Position numbers and translations under genes: made by a program
The notes under the pieces: model-generated
The model's input: the letters and a program-made list of their open reading frames with translations, nothing else
What the model was told of the DNA's origin: nothing
Database searches by the model: none
Shown here: positions 1-7,981 of the stretch, in pieces
Layout: each line of letters opens with the position of its first letter
Numbering within the stretch: the stretch's first letter is position 1
Assembly: GCF_018343665.1 (NCBI RefSeq)
Contig: NZ_JAGYPM010000003.1
Span: forward strand, 773,497-837,496
DNA length: 64,000 nucleotides
From: Cytobacillus citreus
GTDB taxonomy: Bacteria; Bacillota; Bacilli; Bacillales; Cytobacillaceae
Reading direction: 5' to 3'

Positions 1-29
1 TCAAAGAAGTTATTCTAATAAAACAAATA

Positions 30-57
30 AAGAGATATGCAATTTTGCATATCTCTT
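30..57 (-). terminator. Palindromic terminator-like hairpin
   Basis: An 11-bp perfect stem (AGAGATATGCA at 31-41, its complement at 46-56) with a 4-nt loop is followed on the minus strand by a U-rich run. It probably ends leftward transcription from the MaoC-like gene before the next gene outside the window. Confidence 0.5.
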
Positions 58-70
58 AGTAAGATAATAA

Positions 71-192
71 GAAAAGCGCAAGCGCCTTGCTCACCCCCGA
101 CAAGCATAAGACAGGCCGACGGGAAAGTTGTTCTTTAACTTTCTTGGCGGACTGACTTATGACCTCGAGGGGGTAGGCGCTGGAGCTAGACA
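71..192 (+). repeat. Repeat family A, copy 1
   Basis: Starts GAAAAGCGCAAGCGCC and ends in a GGCGCTGGAGCTAGACA-like tail, so the termini are partly complementary (AGCGCC / GGCGCT). An inner hairpin AAAGTT...AACTTT lies in the middle. The same element occurs at 25000-25181 with an extra 57-bp insert, and a shortened inverted copy lies at 58053-58105. It has no open reading frame. I recognise the ends as typical of a dispersed Bacillaceae repeat; the function is unknown. Confidence 0.8.
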
Positions 193-221
193 ATTCTCAA
201 ACTCTAGAATAGTTATACTTT

Positions 222-460
222 CTTAGTTTTTTGTATGCGATCTTAATAGCAGATATTTAATTGAAAACACTCTTTACTTTAATACGTTTATAAAGTGAAA
301 CTTCAATCAGTGGGGGTTTTCCTTCATCCCCCACTGATTGTTAGTTGAACCAATCGGGCTTTTACGGGCTGTTGATCCCCCACTTAGAAATTTATTCTTA
401 ACTCAACTTCTTGAAGTGGGGGTCTTACAGCCCGTTAATCTGCGATAAACTTAAACTTTC
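222..460 (+). repeat. Repeat D1 carrying palindromic repeat B1
   Basis: The outer part (222-289 and about 433-460) matches 43861-43945. The inner part (290-449) is repeat B copy 1. B1 has a 12-bp hairpin (305-316 with 328-339, AATCAGTGGGGG stem), then a two-tier hairpin: outer ACGGGCTGT 364-372 with ACAGCCCGT 427-435, inner CCCCCACTT 377-385 with AAGTGGGGG 414-422. Copies B2 (4857) and B3 (10901) keep both tiers with compensated base changes. No coding potential. Confidence 0.8.
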
Positions 461-468
461 AGATTAGC

Positions 469-945
469 TTAAAAATTTTCAAGGGCTTCGCCATCCATAC
501 CTTGAATGCGATGTGGGGGACATACTAGTAATGATCCACGTATAACCGTTTCTTCTTCTTCATTTGTACCTTGTACTTTAATTTGAACGGTATGACTACT
601 ATTGCTAACCTCTGTAACCTCAAACAAAAACTGAACAGTTCCATAATGATATACCGGCTTTAGATATTCGATATCCTGCTTTAGGATATGGCTTCCTGGA
701 CCTGGTAAATATTTAGAAACGGCAGAGTTTATTATACCATTTAGCATAATACTAGGAACAATTGGCTTTTTATAAGGAGTTTGTGATGCATAATCATGCT
801 GGATATAAAGTGGGCTCGCATCATTTGTAAGTCCAAGATACAATAATAAATCTTTATCCTCTATTTTCTCAGTTAATGTAAGTTTTTCCCCAACAGAAAT
901 TTCTTCGATTCCTCTTCCTAACTTCCTCTTTTTTCCAAGTAACAT
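469..945 (-). CDS. MaoC-like hotdog dehydratase-domain protein
   Basis: A 158-residue protein with the MaoC/FAS1-type hotdog fold. The pattern is an early 'DASPLYIQHDYA' segment (residues ~42-53, the N-D-x-[SN]-P-x-H-type hydratase signature), then 'PIVPSIMLNG' for the central helix and beta strands to the end. Members of this family hydrate or bind acyl-CoA thioesters. The short length and lone-gene context give no pathway, so enoyl-CoA hydratase activity is inference only. ATG start with a ribosome site (minus-strand GGAGGTGC) about 8 nt upstream. It lies between mdh and the place where phoP sits in related genomes, reading the same way as mdh but separated by mdh's terminator. Confidence 0.75.
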   Translation of the reverse strand: MLLGKKRKLGRGIEEISVGEKLTLTEKIEDKDLLLYLGLTNDASPLYIQHDYASQTPYKKPIVPSIMLNGIINSAVSKYLPGPGSHILKQDIEYLKPVYHYGTVQFLFEVTEVSNSSHTVQIKVQGTNEEEETVIRGSLLVCPPHRIQGMDGEALENF

Positions 946-1082
946 TTTTGCTGCACCTCCAAAGTTATGTAAACGGTTCCAATGATACTTTTAAAAAATA
1001 AACTAAATAAAATCTATTAGAATTATTCAGTTTATTTCATTTATTATATCATTTATATAGTATCCAAAAAAGATAAATAATA

Positions 1083-1117
1083 AAAAAATTCGGGAGTGCT
1101 CATTCCCGAATTTTTTT
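1083..1117 (-). terminator. citZ-icd-mdh operon terminator
   Basis: Perfect stem ATTCGGGA / TCCCGAAT extended by A/T pairs, with U-tracts on both sides, 15 bases past the mdh stop codon. It can act in both directions. Confidence 0.9.
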
Positions 1118-1132
1118 ATTTTGGTATAAATA

Positions 1133-2071
1133 TTACGCTAATACAGCCATAACACTGCGTACAGCTTCAGCAGACTTATCAAGAGCTGCTTTTTCATCTG
1201 CAGTAAGTTCAAGTTCGATCACTTTTTCAATACCGTTAGCACCTAGGATGGTTGGTACACCTAAGTAAATTCCTTCGTAACCATACTCGCCTTCTAGATA
1301 AGCAATGGAAGGAAGGACACGGCGCTGGTCTTTAAGAATTGCTTCACACATTTCTACTAGAGAAGCTGCTGGTGCATAGTATGCACTACCATTTCCTAGC
1401 AGGTTCACAATTTCTCCGCCGCCTTTACGAGTACGTTCAACGATTGCATCAAGACGATCTTTCGGAATTAAAGTTTCAAGCGGAATACCGCCAGCATAAG
1501 AATAACGTACTAAAGGAACCATATCATCCCCATGACCACCAAGAACAAATCCAGTAATATCTTTTACTGAAAGATTTAATTCTTGAGCAACAAATGTACG
1601 GAAGCGAGCAGTATCAAGAACTCCAGATTGTCCAATTACACGGTTTTTAGGAAAACCAGACTCTTTAAAAATAGTGTAAGTCATTGCATCCACAGGATTT
1701 GTTAATACAACAATAAAGCAATTAGGGGAGTGTTTTGCAATCTCTTGTGAAACACTTTTCATGATTTTTTGGTTTGTTTGAACTAAATCATCACGACTCA
1801 TACCCGGCTTACGTGCAATACCTGCTGTTACAACAACGATATCAGAGTCAGCCGTATCTTCATAACTTGAAGTTCCTGTAATATTTGCATCAAAGCCTTG
1901 AACAGGACTTGCTTCAAGCATATCTAAAGCCTTACCTTTTGTAGGATTTTCCATTTGTGGAATATCAACGAGTACGACATCACCAAGCTCTTTTTGTGCT
2001 AGTAGGAAAGCAGTTGTTGCTCCTGTAAAACCGCTGCCAATAACAGAAATCTTTTTACGCTTTAATGACAT
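1133..2071 (-). CDS. mdh: Malate dehydrogenase
   Basis: NAD-dependent malate dehydrogenase of the LDH-like (MDH type 3) family, interconverting malate and oxaloacetate in the TCA cycle. I place the start at the ATG at 2071, giving 312 residues, the usual Bacillus length. It has a strong AAGGGGG ribosome site just upstream and begins [17 protein letters not shown], with the GSGFTG Rossmann loop. A longer reading frame adds 29 residues with no homology-like content. Catalytic motifs: '[15 protein letters not shown]' (substrate Arg), '[11 protein letters not shown]', '[12 protein letters not shown]' and '[10 protein letters not shown]' with the catalytic His. Third gene of citZ-icd-mdh, ending at the terminator 1083-1117. 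Confidence 0.97.
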   Translation of the reverse strand: MSLKRKKISVIGSGFTGATTAFLLAQKELGDVVLVDIPQMENPTKGKALDMLEASPVQGFDANITGTSSYEDTADSDIVVVTAGIARKPGMSRDDLVQTNQKIMKSVSQEIAKHSPNCFIVVLTNPVDAMTYTIFKESGFPKNRVIGQSGVLDTARFRTFVAQELNLSVKDITGFVLGGHGDDMVPLVRYSYAGGIPLETLIPKDRLDAIVERTRKGGGEIVNLLGNGSAYYAPAASLVEMCEAILKDQRRVLPSIAYLEGEYGYEGIYLGVPTILGANGIEKVIELELTADEKAALDKSAEAVRSVMAVLA

Positions 2072-2270
2072 TTCGAGTTCCCCCTTAGAAATATCGTGTA
2101 AGGTAAAGATGTAAGGAGAGCTGTGGCGCACAGGATGTGCCAGTGCAGATGTTGCCACATGACATAGAAAGCTCAGTCCGCAATATATCGCACGACCAAA
2201 AGCAGAGCTTTTGTGAGGACGCGGCGATCTTAAGCCTGCGCAGCTTTAAGAACAGTCTCCATTAAATATA
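2072..2270 (-). repeat. icd-mdh spacer with mini-hairpins
   Basis: This 199-nt spacer is richer in G+C and palindromes than its neighbours. On the minus strand it holds GCACATCCTGTGC (2128-2140) preceded by ACTG, which aligns with the ACTAGGACATCCTGTCC module of the repeat cassettes at 10967 and 53788. A larger TGTGGC / GCCACA pair (2122-2127, 2153-2158) encloses it. A second hairpin, AAAAGC / GCTTTT, lies at 2199-2212. It may be a degenerate insertion of the same repeat family that now separates two cistrons of one operon. Confidence 0.5.
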
Positions 2271-3539
2271 TTACTCCATATTCTTAATTAATTCATCACC
2301 AAATTCAGAGCATTTCACTTCAGTTGCACCTTCCAATAAGCGGGCAAAGTCATAAGTAACAACTTTAGAAGCAATCGATTTTTCCATTGATTTCACAATC
2401 ATGTTAGCAGCTTCGTTCCATCCTAGATGTTCGAGCATTAACACACCTGATAAAATTACAGATGAAGGATTCACTTTATCTAAGCCAGCGTATTTTGGAG
2501 CAGTTCCGTGTGTTGCTTCAAAGATTGCATGTCCAGTAACATAGTTGATGTTTGCTCCAGGAGCAATACCAATTCCTCCAACTTGTGCAGCAAGTGCGTC
2601 AGAAATATAGTCGCCATTTAGGTTCATTGTTGCTACAACATCGAACTCATTTGGACGAGTAAGAATTTGTTGTAAGAAGATATCAGCGATCGCATCTTTT
2701 ACGATAATCTTACCAGCAGCTTCTGCATCAGCTTGTGCTTTATTCGCTGCTTCAACGCCTTGCTCATCTTTAATACGGTCATATTGTGCCCAAGTGAATA
2801 CTTTATCCCCATATTCTCTTTCAGCTAACTCATAACCCCAGTTTTTAAATGCGCCTTCAGTAAATTTCATAATATTGCCCTTGTGTACAAGCGTAAGTGA
2901 TTTGCGTCCTTCTTTAATAGCATACTCAATTGCTGCACGAACTAAACGGCTTGTACCTTCTTCTGATACAGGCTTAATGCCGATTCCAGAAGTTTCAGGG
3001 AAACGAATTTTATTAACACCAAATTCATTTTGAAGGAAAGAGATTAATTTCTTCACTTCATCAGTGCCTTTTGCGTATTCAATTCCTGCATAGATATCTT
3101 CAGTGTTTTCACGGAAAATAACCATATCTGTATCTTGTGGACGCTTTACAGGTGATGGTACTCCTTCAAACCAGCGTACTGGACGCAGACACACAAATAG
3201 ATCTAATTCTTGGCGAAGTGCAACATTCAATGAACGAATACCACCTCCGATTGGAGTTGTTAGTGGACCTTTAATGGCGATTAAATAGTCATTAATTACT
3301 TCTAATGTTTCAGAAGGAAGCCATTCACCTGTTTGATTGAACGCCTTTTCTCCGGCTAATACTTCCTTCCAGACAATTTTACGTTCGCCATTATATGCCT
3401 TTTCTACAGCAGCATCCAATACTCTAGAAGCAGAAGCCCAAATGTCTGGACCAGTTCCGTCTCCTTCAATAAATGGGACAATTGGATTATTTGGAACGTT
3501 TAATTTACCATTACTAACCGTGATTTTTTCACCTTGCAT
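2271..3539 (-). CDS. icd: Isocitrate dehydrogenase (NADP+)
   Basis: A 422-residue NADP-dependent isocitrate dehydrogenase that converts isocitrate to 2-oxoglutarate with NADPH release. The length matches Bacillus Icd (about 423). Visible motifs: '[14 protein letters not shown]'-type N-terminus (residues ~20-35), '[33 protein letters not shown]' with the phosphorylatable-Ser loop, '[13 protein letters not shown]', the NADP-binding '[22 protein letters not shown]' and the metal aspartates in '[17 protein letters not shown]'. ATG start with a GGAGGG ribosome site. Middle gene of the citZ-icd-mdh operon; spacers of 178 nt (to citZ) and 199 nt (to mdh) allow internal promoters or RNA processing. 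Confidence 0.97.
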   Translation of the reverse strand: MQGEKITVSNGKLNVPNNPIVPFIEGDGTGPDIWASASRVLDAAVEKAYNGERKIVWKEVLAGEKAFNQTGEWLPSETLEVINDYLIAIKGPLTTPIGGGIRSLNVALRQELDLFVCLRPVRWFEGVPSPVKRPQDTDMVIFRENTEDIYAGIEYAKGTDEVKKLISFLQNEFGVNKIRFPETSGIGIKPVSEEGTSRLVRAAIEYAIKEGRKSLTLVHKGNIMKFTEGAFKNWGYELAEREYGDKVFTWAQYDRIKDEQGVEAANKAQADAEAAGKIIVKDAIADIFLQQILTRPNEFDVVATMNLNGDYISDALAAQVGGIGIAPGANINYVTGHAIFEATHGTAPKYAGLDKVNPSSVILSGVLMLEHLGWNEAANMIVKSMEKSIASKVVTYDFARLLEGATEVKCSEFGDELIKNME

Positions 3540-3623
3540 TGTTTTTTCCCTCCATTTTTTAACAGCATGACTTATCCCCTGGAAAAGACCTATTTAGGGG
3601 TATCGAAGCTATTTATCAGAATC

Positions 3624-3654
3624 AAAGGTTAGATGGCGATTGCCCCTAACCTTT
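3624..3654 (-). other. Intercistronic stem-loop between citZ and icd
   Basis: AAAGGTTAG (3624-3632) pairs perfectly with CTAACCTTT (3646-3654). On the minus strand it is not followed by a good U-tract, so it looks like a processing or stability hairpin within the operon mRNA and less like a full terminator. Confidence 0.4.
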
Positions 3655-3717
3655 ATCTGCTCTCTTTATATTACAGCAATTTTTTCAAATAGCGTAAATT
3701 ACTCTTTTTTTAGATAT

Positions 3718-4836
3718 TTATCCTCTTTGCTCAATCGGTATATACTTTTGCATACCAGGTCCTGTATATTCTGCACGCGGACGGATTAAACGGTTGTTCT
3801 CATATTGCTCTAGAATATGAGCAAGCCATCCAGATACACGGCTTACAGCAAAGATTGGCGTGAATAAATCATGATCAATTCCTAAGCTATGATAAACAGA
3901 TGCAGAATAGAAATCAACATTTGGCGGCAGATTCTTCTCACCAGTTACGATGCTTTCAATTTGTGTACACATTTCAAACCAATGTGGTTCACCAGTCAGC
4001 TCTGTTAATTTTTGAGACATTGCTCTTAAATGTTTAGCTCTTGGGTCACCTTTGCGATAAACTCGATGACCAAAGCCCATAATTTTTTCTTTCTTTTCTA
4101 GCTTTTCACGAATATAAGTATCTACGTTTTCAAGTGTACCAATTTCAGAAAGCATGTTCATAACTGCTTCATTGGCACCACCGTGTAATGGTCCTTTCAA
4201 AGCACCAATTGCAGATGTAACCCCTGAATATACATCTGATAAAGTAGCTACACAAACACGAGCCGTAAATGTTGACGCATTTAATTCATGATCAGCATGT
4301 AGAACTAATGCTTTATCCAAAGCTTCAACTGCAATTGCTTCAGGTTCTTTTCCTGATAGCATGTATAAGAAGTTCGCGGCAAAGCACAGGTCCTTTCTTG
4401 GAGCAATTGGTTCTAGACCTTTTCTTATCCGTGCGAATGCAGTAACAATTGCTGGCATTTTCGCTTGCAGACGAATTGCTTTTTTATAGTTTGATTCTTT
4501 ATCCATTAAATCTACTTCTTCATCATATAAGCCTAAAAGAGACACAGCCGTACGAAGTGCAGCCATCGGGTGTACTTTGTTGATAGGATACATCTTAAAA
4601 TGTTCCAAAACTTCTTTTGGTAATTCAGCATTTTCAGCTAATTGATTTTTTAGTTCCTCTAGTTGAACTTTATTCGGAAGCTGTCTGTGCCAAAGCAAAT
4701 AAATTACTTCTTCAAAACTTGCATTTTCAGCTAAATCATCAATATCATATCCGACATATGTTAATGTATCATCAATGATTGAGCTGATAGATGATGTTGT
4801 AGCCACTACCCCTTCAAGACCGCGTGTTACTGTCAT
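3718..4836 (-). CDS. citZ: Citrate synthase
   Basis: A 372-residue type-II citrate synthase condensing acetyl-CoA and oxaloacetate; same length as B. subtilis CitZ. Motifs: 'GLEGVVATTSSIS' N-terminus, 'LHADHELNASTFTARV' with a catalytic His, 'GPLHGGANEAVM', 'MGFGHRVYRKGDPRA' with the second active-site His, and 'PNVDFYSASVYHSLGI' with the catalytic Asp. ATG start with an AAAGGAG ribosome site. First gene of citZ-icd-mdh. Regulation is readable upstream: a CcpC-type box, a sigma-A promoter, a cre site and a hairpin in a leader of about 500 nt, into which repeat B2 has been placed only ~20 nt from the start codon. Confidence 0.97.
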   Translation of the reverse strand: MTVTRGLEGVVATTSSISSIIDDTLTYVGYDIDDLAENASFEEVIYLLWHRQLPNKVQLEELKNQLAENAELPKEVLEHFKMYPINKVHPMAALRTAVSLLGLYDEEVDLMDKESNYKKAIRLQAKMPAIVTAFARIRKGLEPIAPRKDLCFAANFLYMLSGKEPEAIAVEALDKALVLHADHELNASTFTARVCVATLSDVYSGVTSAIGALKGPLHGGANEAVMNMLSEIGTLENVDTYIREKLEKKEKIMGFGHRVYRKGDPRAKHLRAMSQKLTELTGEPHWFEMCTQIESIVTGEKNLPPNVDFYSASVYHSLGIDHDLFTPIFAVSRVSGWLAHILEQYENNRLIRPRAEYTGPGMQKYIPIEQRG

Positions 4837-4856
4837 ACTGAATCTCTCCTTTACAT

Positions 4857-5014
4857 AATAAAGTGAAACTTTAATCAGTGGGGGTTTTCTTCATCCCCCA
4901 CTGATTATTAGTTGAACCAATCGGGCTTTTACGGGCAGTTTATCTCCCACCTAACTTCTATGCTTTCGCTGAATTTTGAGGTGGGAGTATTACTGCCCGT
5001 TAATGCGGGATAAA
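4857..5014 (+). repeat. Palindromic repeat B, copy 2 (in citZ leader)
   Basis: Same architecture as B1 and B3: AATCAGTGGGGG hairpin, then outer stem ACGGGCAGT (4931-4939) with ACTGCCCGT (4992-5000) and inner stem CTCCCACCT (4944-4952) with AGGTGGGAG (4979-4987). It sits between the mapped-looking citZ promoter (5344-5372) and the citZ start, so it would be transcribed in antisense orientation as part of the citZ leader RNA. Confidence 0.8.
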
Positions 5015-5212
5015 TATTCCCCATACCCATTTTGTCTGTAAATCATGTTCTTAATCTCATGACTCTATTAGTAAAAAACAATCTGAGATTTATAGGCTAA
5101 TAATCGCCATAAAAGCCGACTAAAAAGTCCGAACCACAGACCAAATTAATAAAATTAAAAGGCAACCATTTGAAACTCTCCTAATTATAATAAATCAACA
5201 TTTAGGAGTTGT

Positions 5213-5233
5213 AAAAAATCGAGCGACTGCTCG
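5213..5233 (-). terminator. Attenuator-like hairpin in citZ leader
   Basis: On the minus strand CGAGC-AGTC-GCTCG is followed by ATTTTTT. It lies about 105-125 nt downstream of the predicted citZ transcription start. The stem is only 5 bp, so termination would be weak. A second pairing lies just downstream (AACTCCTAA with TTAGGAG, 5171-5211). Confidence 0.4.
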
Positions 5234-5247
5234 GTAACATGACAGAA

Positions 5248-5261
5248 AGAAAATGCTTACA
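5248..5261 (-). promoter_or_regulatory. cre (CcpA) site for citZ
   Basis: Minus-strand TGTAAGCATTTTCT resembles the catabolite-responsive element consensus (TGWNANCGNTNWCA), with most half-site bases matching. It is about 75-90 nt downstream of the predicted start of citZ transcription, a position where CcpA would act as a roadblock. CcpA control of citZ is established in B. subtilis; here it is inferred from the motif. Confidence 0.6.
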
Positions 5262-5343
5262 ATTTTCAATATATATAATAGAACTAATTTAGTAAAACTA
5301 GCTTTCATTTAGCTCTATGAGAAAGGTTGCACTTTCAAGTCCT

Positions 5344-5372
5344 ATTATAAACAATTATCAGACTTTTGTGAA
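5344..5372 (-). promoter_or_regulatory. Sigma-A promoter of citZ
   Basis: On the minus strand: -35 TTCACA (5367-5372), 17-nt spacer, -10 TATAAT (5344-5349). The -10 is perfect and the -35 matches 5 of 6. It is the best promoter in the 585-nt gap upstream of citZ and gives a leader of about 500 nt. Confidence 0.7.
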
Positions 5373-5420
5373 TGGAAAGCGACGAAAAATAAGAATTAAT
5401 TAATATTTTTTTAAAAATAC

Positions 5421-5435
5421 ATAAGTTTATCTTAT
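5421..5435 (-). promoter_or_regulatory. CcpC-type operator upstream of citZ promoter
   Basis: ATAAGTTTATCTTAT is a perfect ATAA-N7-TTAT dyad, the known box of the LysR-type citrate sensor CcpC, and sits in a longer CATAAG/CTTATG palindrome. It is centred about 55 bp upstream of the -35 element. The rest of 5436-5600 shows nothing else I can name. Confidence 0.65.
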
Positions 5436-5600
5436 GGAGAATTATTAATATTTCTTATATACTAGAAAAACTTACCATGCGGCAAGCTCTTTTTTTGCAA
5501 ATTCTTCGATTTTCTTATGCGTTTTTCAAAGCTGTAATTTAATCAGAACTCAAATTTATCTTTCTACTTTAATAATATCATTCCTATTAGCCAAGAATAT

Positions 5601-6062
5601 TCACTTAAAGAATTCAAATATTTTCATCGCCATGTAAGCAATACCTGCACCAATTAATGGTCCAACCGCAACTCCTTTAAATAATGAAACTGCTAAAATC
5701 GTTCCTAATGCCAGAGCAGTTGTAATTTCAGGATCTTTACTTAACAGCGTAACTCCACCTTTGGCTAGTAATGCAACAGCTACTCCAGATATTAACGCAA
5801 TCCACGCATAGGGGGATTTAAATGAAGCTATTAACTCCTTGAACCCGATATCTCCGCTTGCAATCGGCGCAAGAACTGCAATAGTAATGATCGTTACTCC
5901 CCAATTTATTCCTTTAGACTGTAAGAATGAAAAGCCTTTCGAATCAAATCCGATAAGCTTTAGAATCATGAGTACAATAACAGCAATTAATATGGATTGA
6001 TTTTTAGCAATGGCTCCAATAACTAATAAAAGCAACAAAAAAATGAATGATTGGGAAATCAA
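5601..6062 (-). CDS. ytwI: DUF441 membrane protein YtwI
   Basis: A 153-residue protein with about four hydrophobic segments (residues ~5-40, 52-70, 84-104, 112-145) and very few charges, typical of the DUF441 family. The molecular function is unknown. In Bacillus it lies between citZ and ytvI, as here. Monocistronic, transcribed leftwards towards citZ with no obvious terminator between them other than the long citZ upstream region. Confidence 0.85.
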   Translation of the reverse strand: MISQSFIFLLLLLVIGAIAKNQSILIAVIVLMILKLIGFDSKGFSFLQSKGINWGVTIITIAVLAPIASGDIGFKELIASFKSPYAWIALISGVAVALLAKGGVTLLSKDPEITTALALGTILAVSLFKGVAVGPLIGAGIAYMAMKIFEFFK

Positions 6063-6270
6063 ATAATTACCATCCTTCCGATATTATCCTAACATAGCAT
6101 TAGAATTATTAAAAATGTAAAAATTTTTATTCATCGATTAACCCAAAATAATTATAATAAATTTTTTACTAATCTAGAATCTTAATTGAATCCTTTTAGA
6201 TCTTGATACGTATCTATTAGATGAATATGCTGCATGAAAATGGTAAAATATTTTTCAAAGAACATTCCAT

Positions 6271-6299
6271 TTGAATTGATAGATCTTCTCATTTATAAG
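6271..6299 (+). promoter_or_regulatory. Sigma-A promoter of ytvI
   Basis: TTGAAT (6271-6276), 17-nt spacer, TATAAG (6294-6299), 54 nt upstream of the ytvI start. Five of six bases match in the -10 and four in the -35. Nothing else is evident in 6063-6270. Confidence 0.65.
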
Positions 6300-6352
6300 C
6301 GAAAAGACCAGCAGAAGATTATTTATTTAAGCTACATAAGGGAGGAACCTAA

Positions 6353-7468
6353 TTGAACCCTATATACATTAATCGAACGATACGTTTTTTAATTGTTATT
6401 GGTTGCATTGTTTTATTTTTCATGAGCTTTTTCTATTTATCAAAGTTAACCTATCCTTTTATAATAGCATTTGCTATTGCATTTCTAATAAATCCTCTCG
6501 TTAATTTCCTACAACATAAGTGTAGGATACCGCGAGGACTTTCAGTAGTAATAAGCCTAGTTTTATTAATTTCTATTTTTGCTGGTCTGATTACTCTCTT
6601 AATAGTAGAAATTGTTTCAGGGACAGAATATTTAGCGAAAGTTGTTCCTGATCATCTTGATACATTAATTGATTACACTGAGCAATTCTTTGCTGCACAA
6701 ATTATTCCATTATATAATAAGATAACAAGCATATTTGTTAATCTAGGTACTGGACAGCAGGATACAATCTTAGCGAATATAGAAAGTGTCGGTAAAGAGA
6801 TCGGTTCTACTGTTGGAGCATTTATCCAAGACTTTTTTGGGAAAATCCCCAAAATTATTTCTTGGTTTCCAAATGCAGGGAGCGTTCTGATTTTCTCTTT
6901 ATTAGGGACATTTTTTATTAGTAAGGATTGGTATAGACTATCCACCTTGGGAAGCAAGCTTATTCCTAACCGAGCTAAAAAAAGCGGTATCACTGTGTTT
7001 TTAGATTTGAAAAAAGCTCTATTTGGATTTATTAAAGCTCAAGCTACACTCATTTCCCTTACCACAGTCATTATCTTAATAGGTTTGTTAATATTACGCA
7101 TTGATTATGCCATTACAATCGCATTAATAACGGGAATTATCGATGTTATACCATATTTAGGAACTGGGTTAGTCTTTGTTCCATGGATTATTTATGAAGC
7201 AATTACTGGAGATATTGGAATGGCTATTGGATTAGGGGTATTATATACAATCGTTCTTGTTCAGCGTCAGATAATGGAACCAAAAATACTTTCATCCAGT
7301 ATTGGACTTGATCCGCTTGCAACATTAATTGCCTTATTTATTGGATTTAAGCTAATAGGATTTTTAGGTTTAATTGTCGGACCAGTGACTCTTGTGATTA
7401 TTACGACTCTTCATAAAGCGAACGTATTCCGAGATATATGGGCATTTATTAAAGGTAGCGAAGCATAA
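6353..7468 (+). CDS. ytvI: AI-2E family transporter YtvI
   Basis: A 371-residue membrane protein of the AI-2E transporter (PerM/TqsA) family. It has two N-terminal membrane helices (~12-50), a soluble amphipathic stretch (~85-150) and a C-terminal bundle with the family signature 'IIDVIPYLGTGLVFVPW' (~262-278) and 'IVLVQRQIMEPKILSSSIGLDPLATLIALFIG' (~301-332). Substrate unknown; for the YtvI branch, sporulation-linked or ion/H+ antiport roles have been proposed. It starts at TTG 6353 with a clear GGGAGG ribosome site 7 nt before. Convergent with fxsA, with a shared hairpin terminator. Confidence 0.85.
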   Translation: MNPIYINRTIRFLIVIGCIVLFFMSFFYLSKLTYPFIIAFAIAFLINPLVNFLQHKCRIPRGLSVVISLVLLISIFAGLITLLIVEIVSGTEYLAKVVPDHLDTLIDYTEQFFAAQIIPLYNKITSIFVNLGTGQQDTILANIESVGKEIGSTVGAFIQDFFGKIPKIISWFPNAGSVLIFSLLGTFFISKDWYRLSTLGSKLIPNRAKKSGITVFLDLKKALFGFIKAQATLISLTTVIILIGLLILRIDYAITIALITGIIDVIPYLGTGLVFVPWIIYEAITGDIGMAIGLGVLYTIVLVQRQIMEPKILSSSIGLDPLATLIALFIGFKLIGFLGLIVGPVTLVIITTLHKANVFRDIWAFIKGSEA

Positions 7469-7542
7469 GATTATTTTATGAGGATTTTCATGAATAATAA
7501 AAGCCAAGGATTTTAAAGACATATTTTAAACAAATATTACAA

Positions 7543-7571
7543 GGCCACTCTTTTAGAGCAAAAGAGTGGCC
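7543..7571. terminator. Bidirectional terminator, ytvI / fxsA
   Basis: GGCCACTCTTTT pairs with AAAAGAGTGGCC across a short loop between the two convergent genes, with A/T-rich flanks on both sides. Confidence 0.9.
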
Positions 7572-7583
7572 ATTTTATTACAA

Positions 7584-7970
7584 TCACCTAATGATTGTAA
7601 AGGTATTTTTTTCTATCCATTTTCGAAACTCCTTTAAAATTAGTTTTTTGAAAAAGAGCTTCGTTGGTGGGGCAAGCATAAGCAGTCCGGTAATATCCGT
7701 TAAAAATCCAGGTGTGAGCAGCAATATGCCACCGACAAGAATACAAATTCCATCCAAAATAGCATCACCTGGCATATGGCCGTGCTGAAGTTGCTCATTT
7801 ACTCTTCTTATCGTCTCAAGCCCCTGCTTTTTAGCTAAGTAGGCACCTAATATTCCAGTAAATAGAATTAAAGCTATTGTCGGCCAAACTCCAATAATTT
7901 TACCTGATAAGAGTAATACTGCAATCTCGGCAGCAGGAACAGCAATCATGATTATGACAATATAACGCAT
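7584..7970 (-). CDS. fxsA: FxsA family membrane protein
   Basis: A 128-residue cytoplasmic membrane protein of the FxsA family. It shows the pattern of an N-terminal helix (1-22), a second helix (27-46), the conserved 'LGAYLAKKQGLETIRRVNEQLQHGHMPGDAILDG' connector (~42-75) and a C-terminal hydrophobic pair with 'LLLTPGFLTDITGLLML' (~82-99). FxsA was named for relieving F-exclusion of phage T7 in E. coli; its role in Bacillus is unknown. Just 11 nt separate it from pyk, so it is probably the last gene of pfkA-pyk-fxsA. Confidence 0.85.
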   Translation of the reverse strand: MRYIVIIMIAVPAAEIAVLLLSGKIIGVWPTIALILFTGILGAYLAKKQGLETIRRVNEQLQHGHMPGDAILDGICILVGGILLLTPGFLTDITGLLMLAPPTKLFFKKLILKEFRKWIEKNTFTIIR

Positions 7971-7981
7971 GCTATCACCTA

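Noticed and set aside
290..449. Repeat B as a riboswitch or T-box leader
   Set aside because: Copies lie in the same orientation near genes read on the other strand, with no shared downstream function, and no aptamer core is recognisable.
2072..2158. N-terminal extension of mdh by 29 residues
   Set aside because: The extension lacks the dehydrogenase pattern, and the ATG at 2071 has an excellent ribosome site and gives the normal 312 residues.
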